A DNA stretch of 64,000 bases, taken from contig NZ_JAKKFH010000019.1 of assembly GCF_022230925.1 (NCBI RefSeq), positions 124,001 through 188,000 of the forward strand, given 5' to 3'. This stretch comes from Micromonospora alfalfae (GTDB lineage Bacteria > Actinomycetota > Actinomycetes > Mycobacteriales > Micromonosporaceae). The position numbers were made by a program, and so were the translations under genes. Below, in pieces: positions 17,245 through 26,052 of the stretch (position 1 is its first letter; the number at the start of each line of letters is the position of its first letter). The notes below the pieces were generated by a model. The model saw only the letters and a list, made by a program, of their open reading frames with translations. It made no database searches and had not been told where the DNA came from.

Positions 17245-17913
17245 CTAGGCGTCGCGGCGCAGCGTGAACCAGAAGGTCGGCACCGAGTTGGTGCCCGGCG
17301 TGACGTCGATCAGTTCCCAGCCGGTGAACCTGGCTCGGAGCTCGTCGGCGGTGACGCCCGCCGCCCACGAGGTGACCTCGGGGATCGGACTGCCGAGCGG
17401 CTCGGGGCCGTACCCGAACATCAGCAACAGCGCTCCGGGGGCGGCGCGCTGGGTGAGCCCGGCGGCGTAGGCGTCGCGGCGGTGCAGTGGGACCCCGCAG
17501 TAGCAGCTCAGGTCGAAGAACAGGTCGAAGGGGCCTGGCAGGTCCAGCTCGTCGAGGCGGGTGGCGTCTCCGTGCAGCAGCCGTACGGCCACTCCCGCCG
17601 CCGCGGCCTTCTCCCTGGCCTGGTCGACGGCGCGGTCGATCAGGTCGACGGCCGCCACGTCCCAGCCGTGCCGGGCGAGGTAGGTGGCGTTGGTCCCCGT
17701 GCCGCAGCCGAGTTCGAGGGCGCGGCCGGGCGGTAGTGCGCCGCGCCCCTCCACCAGGTCGATCAGCTCGGGCGGAGTCACGCCGGTGTCCCACGGTGGC
17801 TTGCCGGTGCGGTAGTAGCCCTCCAGCGCGCGGTGGACGGACTCCTCCTCCGTGTCGCGCCGCGTCGAGGCCAGGTCCGGTCCCGGGTTCGGGGTGGCGT
17901 GGGGCTGGTTCAT
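17245..17913 (-). CDS. Class I SAM-dependent methyltransferase
   Basis: This 222-aa cytoplasmic protein has the SAM-binding motif ALELGCGTGTNATYLA near residue 60, the acidic ribose-binding site AAVDLIDRAVDQA, and the motif II region HGDATRLDELDLPGPFDLFFDL. The N-terminal WDTGVTPPELIDLVE segment is typical of thiopurine methyltransferase-like and tellurite-resistance-like methyltransferases. The ATG at 17913 follows GGAGGAGACG. It is divergent from a TetR regulator and shares an operator region with it, so the regulator probably represses this gene. The substrate could be a small toxic compound; this is inference. Confidence 0.87.
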   Translation of the reverse strand: MNQPHATPNPGPDLASTRRDTEEESVHRALEGYYRTGKPPWDTGVTPPELIDLVEGRGALPPGRALELGCGTGTNATYLARHGWDVAAVDLIDRAVDQAREKAAAAGVAVRLLHGDATRLDELDLPGPFDLFFDLSCYCGVPLHRRDAYAAGLTQRAAPGALLLMFGYGPEPLGSPIPEVTSWAAGVTADELRARFTGWELIDVTPGTNSVPTFWFTLRRDA

Positions 17914-17928
17914 CGTCTCCTCCAAGAA

Positions 17929-17968
17929 TTTAGAGTGCAACTCTAGTGACTGACTCTAAAGGTAGGCT
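17929..17968. promoter_or_regulatory. TetR operator region between methyltransferase and regulator
   Basis: TAGAGT-GCA-ACTCTA (17931-17945) is a perfect inverted repeat, and TTTAGAGT (17929-17936) also pairs with ACTCTAAA (17953-17960). TAGGCT at 17963-17968 is a leaderless -10 element six bases before the TetR ATG. Binding would cover both promoters. Confidence 0.6.
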
Positions 17969-17974
17969 CGCAAT

Positions 17975-18613
17975 ATGGACAGAGTCAAGCGGCCCGACAA
18001 GCGAGCCGAGCGCTCCCGCCGCACCCGCGAGAAGGTCGTCGAGGCGGCTCGCGAGCTGTTCATCGCGCAGGGCTACGGGGCGACGAGCCTGCAGGAGGTC
18101 GCGGACCGGGCGGGCGTGGCCGTCCAAACTGTCTACTTCGTCTTCCGCAACAAGCGCACGCTGTTCAAGGACGTCGTCGATACGTCCATCGCCGGGGACA
18201 CCGAGCCGGTCGCCACAATGGATCGGGAGTGGTTTCGCGCCGCGTGCGCCGAGCCCACCGCAGCCGGGCAATTGCGCGCGCACGTCCACGGCACCCGCGA
18301 GATCCTGGGCCGGGTCGCCCCGATCATGCCGCTGATCGCGGCTGCCGCAGCCACCGACCCGGAGATCGCCGCACAGTGGCCGGACGGCCCCGACCCGCGC
18401 TACACGGTGCAGTACGCGGCGGCCGAAGCCCTGGTCGGCAAGCCCGACACCCGTCCCGGCCTCTCCGTCGAGATGGCCGCGGACCTGCTGTTCGGCCTGC
18501 TCAGCCCGCAGCTCTACCTGATCTTCGTCCGCGACCGCGACTGGTCACCGGACGCGTGGGAGGAGTGGGCCCGCACCGCCCTGACCTCCCAACTCTGCAC
18601 CGACGGCGCGTGA
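17975..18613 (+). CDS. TetR/AcrR family transcriptional regulator
   Basis: The 212-aa protein has the TetR DNA-binding domain at residues 15-62 (SRRTREKVVEAARELFIAQGYG and TSLQEVADRAGVAVQTVYFVFRNKRTLF) and a helical ligand-binding domain after it. It is divergent from the methyltransferase with 61 bp between starts, which hold a palindromic operator. It most likely represses both genes until a ligand binds. The transcript is probably leaderless. Confidence 0.9.
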   Translation: MDRVKRPDKRAERSRRTREKVVEAARELFIAQGYGATSLQEVADRAGVAVQTVYFVFRNKRTLFKDVVDTSIAGDTEPVATMDREWFRAACAEPTAAGQLRAHVHGTREILGRVAPIMPLIAAAAATDPEIAAQWPDGPDPRYTVQYAAAEALVGKPDTRPGLSVEMAADLLFGLLSPQLYLIFVRDRDWSPDAWEEWARTALTSQLCTDGA

Positions 18614-18632
18614 GGCGCGGGGAGGTCAGGGG

Positions 18633-19382
18633 TCAGCTCGGGTCGGGCCACCACGGTTCGAGGAGGGTGGGGTCGGCGACGTACTGCGCCACCTGCGTCC
18701 GCTGCTCCGGGGTCAGGGACAGCGCCCGGAGTCGGGCACCCCACTCAGGCACCCGGTCGGCCTTGCCCAACGCGGTTGCCAGCTCGATCAGGCCGGCCAG
18801 CGCCGTCGCCCGCTCGACCACCGGGGCGTCCTCGGCGCGGCGGCGAATCCCCGAGTCGAGCGCCCGGTAGGCCGCCCGGTCGTCCATCTTGAACTCGCGC
18901 AGGATCCGCGCGTTGTCGAGCACCCGGGCCAGCCCGTCAAGCTCCTGCGACCCGCCGTACTCCACCTCCATCGGCTCGTCCCGCTGGATGAACACGATGG
19001 TGTTGCCCGACGGGTCGACGATGCTGAACCGCGACGCCCCGGCGCGGTAGCGGGTCATCCGGGGAAGGCCCTTGACGAGCACCTTGCCGTAGCTGCGGCG
19101 CATCGCCTCGGTGAACACCGCGTGGTACGACGCCACCGCGTCCACCATCACCAGGCAGCCGCCGGAATGCTCCTTCGCCGGGTCCAGGTCCTTGGGCGCC
19201 GGGCCGTAGTGCAGCTGGAACCCACTCCAGGTGAAGGCCAGGTACACGTACGGCTTGAGCTGCTCGTAGGCCACCTCGAAGCCGAGCGCCCGCCAGAACG
19301 CCAGGGTCTCCTCCGGGGCCGGGCAGTGCAGCAGCGGCACTGTGGTCTCGTTCGGTTGGACACGGTCCGCATTGGTCGTCAT
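18633..19382 (-). CDS. VOC/glyoxalase-fold protein with C-terminal helical extension
   Basis: The 249-aa protein starts with a vicinal oxygen chelate domain of about 130 residues (VPLLHCPAPEETLAFWRALGFEV ... FSIVDPSGNTIVFIQRDEP, described in parts), as in glyoxalase/bleomycin resistance proteins. The C-terminal 110 residues are helical, beginning at LDGLARVLDNARILREFK, and resemble a tetratricopeptide-like segment. The start is the ATG at 19382; a much longer frame upstream overlaps the divergent membrane gene and is not credible. It is convergent with the TetR gene. Function unknown; a binding or dioxygenase role is possible. Confidence 0.8.
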   Translation of the reverse strand: MTTNADRVQPNETTVPLLHCPAPEETLAFWRALGFEVAYEQLKPYVYLAFTWSGFQLHYGPAPKDLDPAKEHSGGCLVMVDAVASYHAVFTEAMRRSYGKVLVKGLPRMTRYRAGASRFSIVDPSGNTIVFIQRDEPMEVEYGGSQELDGLARVLDNARILREFKMDDRAAYRALDSGIRRRAEDAPVVERATALAGLIELATALGKADRVPEWGARLRALSLTPEQRTQVAQYVADPTLLEPWWPDPS

Positions 19383-19548
19383 CGTCGATCCCCGTCCGGT
19401 CGGCAGGCCGGCCATTGTGCCAGCACCACCGAGCGACCTCGACGGGTTTCGTCTCCTACCCAGGGAGGAGGCGGGCTCCGACCAGCGGCCGCAACCGGGG
19501 CTCGGGGTCGGACGCGATCGGCGGACGCGGCTACGACCATCTACAGAC

Positions 19549-20475
19549 ATGACTACCGTTGTGCGCCGGGCGACGCGCTGGAACCGCCCACTGATGTTCC
19601 TGGTATCCGTGATGGCGGTGCTCACCGTCATCACCGTGGTCGGCATCCTCGTCGACTCGCGCGTCCTGACCGGGGCGCCGATCTGGCTCAAGCCGTTCAA
19701 GTTCGCCGTGTCGTTCGTGCTCTACGGCGCCACGCTCGCCTGGATGCTCTCCCTGCTGCCGCGACGCAGCCGAGCCGTCGAGAGGGCGGCCGTCGTCATC
19801 GTCGCGGTGGCGGTCGTCGAGAACGCGGTGATCGTCGGTCAGGTGATCCGCGGGCAGACCAGCCACTTCAACGACAGCACCCCGGTGAACACCGCGCTGT
19901 TCGCGGCGATGGGCGCGGCGATCATGGTGCTGTTCTTCGCGCACCTCGTCATCGGGATCGTGGTCCTGATCCAGCGGATCCCCGATCGGGTCGCCGCAAC
20001 CGCCGTCGGATGGGGGCTCGGCCTGTCCCTGCTGGGCATGCTCGCGGCGGTGCCGATGGCGCTGCCGATGCAGGACCCGGGGATCGAGGGCATCGGTGGG
20101 GCGCACAGCGTCGGCGTGCCCGACGGTGGGCCGGGGTTGCCACTGGTGGGATGGAGCACCACCGGCGGTGACCTGCGGATCGGGCACTTCGTGGGGCTGC
20201 ACGCCCTCCAGGCCTTGCCGATCCTGGCGATCCTGCTGAGCCGGTTCGCGACACGGTTGAACGAGCGCACCCGCGCCCGGCTGCTGGTCGTCGCGGGCGG
20301 CGCGTACGGCGTACTCACAGTGCTGTTGACCTGGCAGGCCCTGCGCGAACAGCCGCTGCTGCGGCCGGACGCCGTCACGCTCGCCGCGCTCGCGGCACTG
20401 GTGGTCGCGACGGCGAGCGCCACCGGCCTGGTGCTGGCCCGCCGACGTCGCCCGGAACTGGCGCTGGCCGCGTGA
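19549..20475 (+). CDS. Polytopic membrane protein, unknown function
   Basis: This 308-aa protein has about eight hydrophobic helices with little soluble sequence. A recognisable stretch is APIWLKPFKFAVSFVLYG near residue 45, seen in a conserved actinobacterial membrane family. The next gene starts by GTGA overlap at 20472, so the two are co-translated. No enzyme motif is evident. The upstream 166 bp to the divergent VOC gene contain its promoter; the ATG has only a CTACAGAC stretch before it and no clear ribosome site. Confidence 0.75.
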   Translation: MTTVVRRATRWNRPLMFLVSVMAVLTVITVVGILVDSRVLTGAPIWLKPFKFAVSFVLYGATLAWMLSLLPRRSRAVERAAVVIVAVAVVENAVIVGQVIRGQTSHFNDSTPVNTALFAAMGAAIMVLFFAHLVIGIVVLIQRIPDRVAATAVGWGLGLSLLGMLAAVPMALPMQDPGIEGIGGAHSVGVPDGGPGLPLVGWSTTGGDLRIGHFVGLHALQALPILAILLSRFATRLNERTRARLLVVAGGAYGVLTVLLTWQALREQPLLRPDAVTLAALAALVVATASATGLVLARRRRPELALAA

Positions 20476-20924
20476 CCGCGACGCTGTTCTCCCTGACGTT
20501 CGCGGTGGCCGCGCCGTTCTGGGCGCTGATGATCCTGCTGCCGCGTTGGTCGTGGACCGCCCGGATCATCGCCTCGCCGCTGATCGTGGCGCCGGTCGTG
20601 GTGATCTATGCGCTGCTGGTGCTGCCGGCGTTCGGCGACGTGCTGCCGGCCGTGGGGTCGCCGACCTTGGCCGGGGTGCGCGACCTGCTCGGCACCTCCG
20701 ACGGGGCCGCGGCGGGTTGGGCGCACATGATCGCGTTCGATCTGTTCGTCGGGCGGTGGGCGTGGTTGGACAGCCGCGATCGGGGGGTGCCGGCGCTGGT
20801 GATGGCTCCGGTGCTGCTGCTGACCATCCTGCTCGGACCGCTCGGTCTGGCCGCGTACCTCGCGGTCCGGACCCGGTGGCGGCGGCCGGCGGCCGTCGCC
20901 ACCGGCCCGCAGCACCTAGGCTGA
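20472..20924 (+). CDS. ABA4-like (DUF4281) membrane protein
   Basis: The 150-aa protein has four hydrophobic helices and the DUF4281 landmark GWAHMIAFDLFVGRWAWLDSR, followed by LLGPLGLAAYLAVR. The plant homologue ABA4 is needed for neoxanthin formation; bacterial members have unknown roles. The GTG start overlaps the stop of the preceding membrane gene by four bases (GTGA). It ends six bases before the start of the histidine kinase, and the kinase -10 hexamer lies across its last codons. Confidence 0.8.
   Translation: MTATLFSLTFAVAAPFWALMILLPRWSWTARIIASPLIVAPVVVIYALLVLPAFGDVLPAVGSPTLAGVRDLLGTSDGAAAGWAHMIAFDLFVGRWAWLDSRDRGVPALVMAPVLLLTILLGPLGLAAYLAVRTRWRRPAAVATGPQHLG
20917..20922 (+). promoter_or_regulatory. 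Likely -10 element (TAGGCT) for the histidine kinase
   Basis: TAGGCT overlaps the end of the ABA4-like gene and sits seven bases before the GTG at 20930. The two-component genes may therefore be transcribed separately from the genes upstream. Confidence 0.45.
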
Positions 20925-20929
20925 CCACC

Positions 20930-22171
20930 GTGAGCTGGCCGGGGCGACTGTTCGACGTGCGGGACACCCTCGTGCGGATGGTGCTGCTCGATCTCAGCGG
21001 GCTGTGCTACCTGCTCTTCGTTCCGCACTCCACCAGCACGCCCACGACACCACAGTGGATCCTCGCGGTGCTCGCGTTCGCCGTGGCGCTGGCGGCGCAC
21101 CGTCGACCGGTGGTCAACCTGGTGGCGCAGGCCGCCCTGCTGACTGTCGCGATCTGCCTGGTCGACGACTTCACCATCAACCAGGTTGGCGCGAGTTGGG
21201 CACTGCTCGAGATCACCATGCGGGCGCGCCGCCCCCGGACCATCTGGCTGTCCGCCGTGCTGCTGGTGGTGGTGGACCTGACCGACTCGGTCGGCGACAC
21301 GGCCCGCCAGGTCGCCTCGGGCGTCGTCGGCCTGGCCCTGGAGGTCGGCGTGCCGGTGCTGCTCGGCCTCGTCATCCGCGCCAACCGGGAGCTGAGTCGG
21401 CAGGCCGTGGAACGGGCCGTGGCCGAGCAACGCCAGCACGAGTCGGAGAGTCGCGCGGCCCGCGCCGACGAACGCAGCGCCATCGCCCGCGAGCTGCACG
21501 ACGTCGTCGCGCACCATGTGGCGTCGATGGTGCTGCGGGTCGGCGTGGCCCGGCACGTGCTCACCGACCTGGACCCGCGGGTGGGCGAGGTCTTCGACGA
21601 CGTGCACGGCACCGGCACTGCGGCCCTCGCGGAACTGCGCCGGCTGGTCGCGGTGCTGCGCAACCCCGACGGGGTACGCGGCGACGCGGCGCTGACCGCC
21701 ATCGAACCGTCCGCGCTGCCGGCGGCGATCGGCGCGTCCATCGACCGGGCCCGGCAGGCGGGTGTCACTGTGGAGGCCGATCTCGACCCGGCGATCGATT
21801 CACTCGACGCGGTGCGCGGCATGGCGGTGCTGCGGCTGACCCAGGAGGCGCTGACCAACGTGGCCAAACACGCGGGGACGTCGGCGCTCGCGCACCTCGT
21901 GGTCGCTGTCCGGGACGGCTCCGTGCACTGGGAGGTCGCCGACAACGGGCGCGACGGGGTGCCGGCGGGCGTGCCGGTCGGTGGCGGGCACGGCATCACC
22001 GGGATGCGCGAGCGTGTCGAGGTCCTCGGCGGCCGGTTGGAGGCGGGCCCTACCGGCACCGGATGGCGGGTACGGACCGTCCTTCCGGCAGTGGCCGCCG
22101 CCGCGCCGGTCGGGTCGGTGCCCCGCGAGCGGGAGGCCCCGGCCGGGTCGCCCGCGCCGGAGCCGGCGTGA
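20930..22171 (+). CDS. Sensor histidine kinase, NarL/DesK type
   Basis: The 413-aa protein has four to five N-terminal membrane helices (about residues 15-145), a coiled linker, the HisKA_3 dimerisation domain with phospho-acceptor His in AIARELHDVVAHHVA, and an ATPase domain with N-box TQEALTNVAKHA, DNGRDG and GGGHGITGMRERV. The signal is probably sensed in or near the membrane, as no large extracellular domain is present. The response regulator starts by a GTGA overlap at 22168, a standard coupled pair. Confidence 0.92.
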   Translation: MSWPGRLFDVRDTLVRMVLLDLSGLCYLLFVPHSTSTPTTPQWILAVLAFAVALAAHRRPVVNLVAQAALLTVAICLVDDFTINQVGASWALLEITMRARRPRTIWLSAVLLVVVDLTDSVGDTARQVASGVVGLALEVGVPVLLGLVIRANRELSRQAVERAVAEQRQHESESRAARADERSAIARELHDVVAHHVASMVLRVGVARHVLTDLDPRVGEVFDDVHGTGTAALAELRRLVAVLRNPDGVRGDAALTAIEPSALPAAIGASIDRARQAGVTVEADLDPAIDSLDAVRGMAVLRLTQEALTNVAKHAGTSALAHLVVAVRDGSVHWEVADNGRDGVPAGVPVGGGHGITGMRERVEVLGGRLEAGPTGTGWRVRTVLPAVAAAAPVGSVPREREAPAGSPAPEPA

Positions 22172-22794
22172 TCCGGGTGCTGCTGGTCGACGACCAGCAC
22201 CTCATCCGGGCCGGGCTGCGCATGCTCTGCGACGCCCAACCCGACATCGAGGTCGTCGGGGAGGCCGACAGCGGCCGGGAGGCGATTCCGCTGGCCGGGC
22301 GGCTGCTCCCCGACGTCGTCGTCATGGACCTGCGGATGCCCGGTGTCGACGGGATCACCGCGACCAGCCGGATCCTCGCCGAACGCCCCGCCACCCGAGT
22401 CCTGGTGCTGACCACGTTCGGCGACGACGACCACCTCTACCCCGCGCTGACCGCGGGAGCGTGCGGGTTCCTGCTGAAGGACGCGCCCCCGACCGAGCTG
22501 CTGGACGGCATCCGCCGGGCCGCCGTCGGTGACAGCCCGTTCAGTCCGGAGGTGCTGCGTCGCCTCGTGCAGCGCGCGGTGCACGCCCGCCCGGGGTCAC
22601 CGCCGGCCCTGCCGGGCCTGACCGCCCGGGAACGGGACGTGCTCGACCTGGTCGCCGAGGGCCTGTCCAACACCGAGATCGCCGACCAGCTCCACATCGG
22701 TGTCACCACCGTCAAGACCCACATCACCAGCCTGATGACCAAGACCGACAGCCCGAACCGGGTACGCCTGGCCCTGTTCGCTCGCGGCGTCTGA
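22168..22794 (+). CDS. NarL/FixJ family response regulator
   Basis: The 208-aa regulator has a receiver domain (LLVDDQ acidic pair, phospho-acceptor Asp in VVVMDLRMPGVDG near residue 54, Lys in FLLKDA) and a LuxR-type HTH (LTARERDVLDLVAEGLSN ... TVKTHITSLMTK). It is phosphorylated by the kinase encoded immediately upstream. Targets cannot be read from the sequence; the adjacent membrane protein genes and the DUF1275 gene are candidates only by position. Confidence 0.93.
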   Translation: MIRVLLVDDQHLIRAGLRMLCDAQPDIEVVGEADSGREAIPLAGRLLPDVVVMDLRMPGVDGITATSRILAERPATRVLVLTTFGDDDHLYPALTAGACGFLLKDAPPTELLDGIRRAAVGDSPFSPEVLRRLVQRAVHARPGSPPALPGLTARERDVLDLVAEGLSNTEIADQLHIGVTTVKTHITSLMTKTDSPNRVRLALFARGV

Positions 22795-22797
22795 CGC

Positions 22798-23514
22798 TCA
22801 CGCCCGCATCCGCGCGGACACGGCGATGACGAGCACCAGCGGCACGATCAGCAGTGCCGGGGCGACGACCGGCAGGTGCACGGCGACAAGGGCGCCGACC
22901 GCCGCGCCGACCATGAGGGCCAGCAGCACCTGGGCCTTGGGGCGCAGGCTGGCCCACGGGCTGCGGGCGGCGACCCCGGCGATCAGGCTGGTGAGCGTGC
23001 CGGTCAGGTACGTGGAGGACAGGCCGGACACCCCGAAGCGTTGGATCGCGCTGCTCTGCACACCCAGCGCGACCGCTGACAGCATCAGCAACGCCAGGTG
23101 GACAGCCGCGTCGGGGGTGTGCAGGGTGACCTCCCAGACGACGGCGAACACCACGAACACCGACAGCTCCAGGACCAGCGCCCAGGTGACCCGCCGGGGC
23201 CAGACCGGATCGTCGGGCTGTGCCGAGCCGACGACGCGGGCGCCCGCGAGGACACCGACGATGAAGCTGGCGATGGCGCAGCCCGACGTCAGAGCCAGGT
23301 CGGCTTCGCCCCGGCCGGCCGAGAGCCCGAGCAGGACCATGTTGCCGGTCATCACGCTGGCGAAGGCGCCGCCGAGGGCGAGGAAACCGAGAGCGTCGGC
23401 GCTCCCGGTGAGGAAGGTGAGGACGACGACGAGCGCCTGCCGTCGCCGCAGCAGGCGCTCGTCTCGGCGCGGGGCGACGTGGGGGTGGGTGACGCGGGGC
23501 GCTGTGCTCGACAC
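22798..23514 (-). CDS. DUF1275 (YoaK) family membrane protein
   Basis: The 238-aa protein has six membrane helices and the DUF1275 hallmarks TGSADALGFLALGGAFASVMTGN (first helix region) and GVSGLSSTYLTGTLTSL. The GTG at 23514 has GGAAGG ten bases upstream and avoids an arginine-rich extension that would run into the promoter region. It is divergent from the GntR gene; the 70-bp gap carries the TCGTATACA motif, so the regulator may also affect this gene. Function of the family is not known. Confidence 0.85.
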   Translation of the reverse strand: MSSTAPRVTHPHVAPRRDERLLRRRQALVVVLTFLTGSADALGFLALGGAFASVMTGNMVLLGLSAGRGEADLALTSGCAIASFIVGVLAGARVVGSAQPDDPVWPRRVTWALVLELSVFVVFAVVWEVTLHTPDAAVHLALLMLSAVALGVQSSAIQRFGVSGLSSTYLTGTLTSLIAGVAARSPWASLRPKAQVLLALMVGAAVGALVAVHLPVVAPALLIVPLVLVIAVSARMRA

Positions 23515-23541
23515 TGTCGGCCACCTTCCAATAATTGTTCT

Positions 23542-23551
23542 TCGTATACAC
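23542..23551. promoter_or_regulatory. Candidate GntR operator in its own promoter (TCGTATACAC)
   Basis: The stretch contains GTATAC in a partly palindromic context between the DUF1275 and GntR genes. The same 9-mer TCGTATACA occurs in opposite orientation upstream of the peptide transporter operon. FCD-type GntR proteins often bind TNGTATACNA-like sites. Confidence 0.55.
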
Positions 23552-23584
23552 TTTGTCCGGACACGTTCACGGAGAGGCAACCAG

Positions 23585-24265
23585 GTGGCTGAAGACCTAC
23601 GGGACAAGCTGGGCGCGCAACACCTGCCGCTACGCGATCAGGTCCTCGCCGCGCTGCGGACCGCCATCATCGACGGCGACTACCTTCCCGGAGAACGGCT
23701 GACCGAGGACCGGCTCGCCGAGGACTTCGGCGTCTCCCGCAACCCGGTCCGGGAGGCGCTGCGCGTCGCCGAGGCGGAGGGGTTCGTCGTGATCCTCCCC
23801 CGCCGGGGAGCGGTCGTCGCCTCACCGAGCAGCGGGACCATCGCCGACATGTTCGCCGTGCGCCAGCGGCTGGAGACACTGGCCGCCCGGCTGGCCGCCG
23901 AGCGGGCCACAGCAGCCGACGTGGCGTCCCTGCGCGCCCTGCTCGACCAGGGCCGCGAGGCGACGCAGCGCCACGACCTGGCCCGCGTCGCCGAACTGAA
24001 CAGCACGCTGCACCTGCGCATCCTCCAGATCAGCGGAAACCCCTGGCTGTCGTCGATCGCCAAGTCGCTCTACCTCCATGTCCAGTGGGTCTTCCGGCTC
24101 GGCGCGGCCGAACGCGCGCCACACTCGTGGGCCGAGCACATCCAACTCGTCGACGCCATCGAGTCGGGCGACGGTGACCGCGCCGAGCGGGCCGCGCTCG
24201 ACCACCTCGACGCGGCATCCGCAGCGGCGTACGAGAACGCCGAAGGCGGCTACGGCGCCCGCTAA
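23585..24265 (+). CDS. GntR family regulator with FCD domain
   Basis: The 226-aa protein has an N-terminal winged HTH (LPLRDQVLAALRTAIIDG ... LAEDFGVSRNPVREALRVAEAEGFV) and a C-terminal FCD helical domain. Metal or ligand residues of that domain are visible in ELNSTLHLRILQISGNPWL and HIQLVDAIESGDGDRAERAALDHL. The GTG start follows GGAGAGG at a good distance. Its stop overlaps the 3' end of the convergent gamma-glutamyltransferase gene by four bases. Shared promoter motifs suggest that it represses the peptide transporter operon and itself, with a peptide or amino acid as effector. Confidence 0.9.
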   Translation: MAEDLRDKLGAQHLPLRDQVLAALRTAIIDGDYLPGERLTEDRLAEDFGVSRNPVREALRVAEAEGFVVILPRRGAVVASPSSGTIADMFAVRQRLETLAARLAAERATAADVASLRALLDQGREATQRHDLARVAELNSTLHLRILQISGNPWLSSIAKSLYLHVQWVFRLGAAERAPHSWAEHIQLVDAIESGDGDRAERAALDHLDAASAAAYENAEGGYGAR

Positions 24266-26052
24266 CGACCGCACGCGTAGCCCTGCATCCCCCGGGGGTT
24301 CGCACCGGCCGCCAGCACGCCCGTCGCCGGATCACGGGTCACCGCGCAGAGCCGACCGAGGCTCCACCCGTCGGTGACCCGCACCTCGTGCCCGTACGCC
24401 CGCAGGGCCGCCAGCACACCCTCGTCGAGCCGGTCCTCCACCACCAGGACACCGGGCTCCATGTCGCGGGGATAGAACGACCCCGGCAGGCTGACCGTGT
24501 GCCACGCCGGCGCGTCGATGGCCTCCTGAAGGCTCTGCCCACCGACGAGGTGCCGCAACAGGAACGGCAACTGCCACTGGTCCTGCTGGTCGCCACCGGG
24601 GGTGCCGCAGGCCAGCACCGGCTCGCCGTCGCGGTGCACCATCGTCGGGCTCAACGTCGTACGCGGGCGGCGGCCCGGCGCCAGCGACGAGGCGAGCCCC
24701 TCCTCCAGCCAGAACATCTGCAACCTGCTGCCCAGCGGAAATCCCAGCTCAGGAATCGTCGGGGAACTCTGCAACCAGCCGCCGCTGGGCGTAGCGGAGA
24801 TCATGTTGCCCCACCGGTCGACCACGTCCACGTGACAGGTGTCGCCCCGGGTGACCCCGTCAGACTGGACCGTCGGCTCTCCCGTCGTGGCATCCGTCGG
24901 CCCGGTACGCCGACCGGCACCGGGTCGGACGTGGGCGGGCAGGCGCGGCTGCGCCCCGTCCGGGTGCCCCGGCCGCAACTCCGCCGACGCGCGATCGCCG
25001 ATCAGGGCGGCCCGCTCCCTGGCGTACTGCGGCGAGAGCAGCGCCTTGGCGGGCACGTCGGCCCCGTCGCCGTACCAGGCCTCCCGGTCGGCGAAGGCGA
25101 GCTTGAGCGCCTCGACCTGGGCGTGCACGCCCGCCGCGGTCGCCGGGTCGTACGCGCCCGGGTCGTCGAGCGCGTCCAGGGTGGCCAGGGACTCCAGCAG
25201 CACCGGGCCCTGACCCCAGAAACCGGTCTTCGCCACCGAGTAGCCGTGCCAGTCGAGGGTGGCGGGCGTCTCCCAGCTCGCCGAGTACGCGGCCATGTCG
25301 TCGCCGGTGACCAGCCCGGCGTTCGGGCGGCCACTGGAGTCCTGGAACGGCCGCCGGCTGAACGCGTCGATCGCCTCGGCGACGAAACCCGTGCTCCAGG
25401 CCCGGCGGGCGGCCTCGATCTGGGCCTCCCGGTCGGCACCGGCCGCCCGTCCCGCCTCGACGAGTCGGCGCAGGGTGTCCGCGTACGCCGGGTTGGTGAC
25501 CAACTCCCCCGCGGCCGGCGGTCGGCCGCCGCGCAGCCAGAGCGCGGCGGAGGTGGGCCAGTGTTCCTCGAACAACGACCGGACGGCCGCCACCGTGTCA
25601 CCGACCCGGCCCACCAGCGGGTGCCCGGCGGCGGCGTAGCCGATCGCCGGCTCCAGCACCTCGGCGAGGGTGAGCGTGCCGTGCTCGCGCAGCAGCAGGA
25701 GCCAGGCGTCCACCGCGCCGGGTACGGCCGCCGCGAGCGGCCCGGCGCCCGGGATGAGGTCCATTCCGAGGGACCGGAAGTGCGCGATGGTGGCACCGGC
25801 CGGGGCCGGGCCCTGCCCGCACAGCACCTTCGGTCGGGGGTCCCGTGCGGTGGCCACGATGGTCGGCACCTCGCCGCCCGGCCCGTTCAGGTGCGGCTCG
25901 ACGACGTGCAGGACGAAACCGGCGGTGACCGCGGCGTCGAAGGCGTTGCCCCCGCGTTCCAGGATGCCCATCGCCGACTGGCTGGCGAGCCAGTGGGTGG
26001 AGGACACCATGCCGAAGGTGCCCTGCAACGTGGGTCGGGTGGTGAACGTCAT
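24262..26052 (-). CDS. ggt: Gamma-glutamyltransferase family protein
   Basis: The 596-aa protein belongs to the Ntn-hydrolase family that cleaves gamma-glutamyl bonds, for example of glutathione. The conserved start of the small subunit is GDTCHVDVVDRWGNMIS, where the Thr should become the nucleophile after self-cleavage; GG motifs in CGTPGGDQQDQW and the N-terminal GGNAFDAAV are also typical. There is no signal peptide, so it acts in the cytoplasm, unlike many secreted GGTs. It is the last gene of the transporter operon and overlaps the preceding ATPase gene by ATGA. This fits degradation of imported gamma-glutamyl peptides. Confidence 0.9.
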   Translation of the reverse strand: MTFTTRPTLQGTFGMVSSTHWLASQSAMGILERGGNAFDAAVTAGFVLHVVEPHLNGPGGEVPTIVATARDPRPKVLCGQGPAPAGATIAHFRSLGMDLIPGAGPLAAAVPGAVDAWLLLLREHGTLTLAEVLEPAIGYAAAGHPLVGRVGDTVAAVRSLFEEHWPTSAALWLRGGRPPAAGELVTNPAYADTLRRLVEAGRAAGADREAQIEAARRAWSTGFVAEAIDAFSRRPFQDSSGRPNAGLVTGDDMAAYSASWETPATLDWHGYSVAKTGFWGQGPVLLESLATLDALDDPGAYDPATAAGVHAQVEALKLAFADREAWYGDGADVPAKALLSPQYARERAALIGDRASAELRPGHPDGAQPRLPAHVRPGAGRRTGPTDATTGEPTVQSDGVTRGDTCHVDVVDRWGNMISATPSGGWLQSSPTIPELGFPLGSRLQMFWLEEGLASSLAPGRRPRTTLSPTMVHRDGEPVLACGTPGGDQQDQWQLPFLLRHLVGGQSLQEAIDAPAWHTVSLPGSFYPRDMEPGVLVVEDRLDEGVLAALRAYGHEVRVTDGWSLGRLCAVTRDPATGVLAAGANPRGMQGYACGR

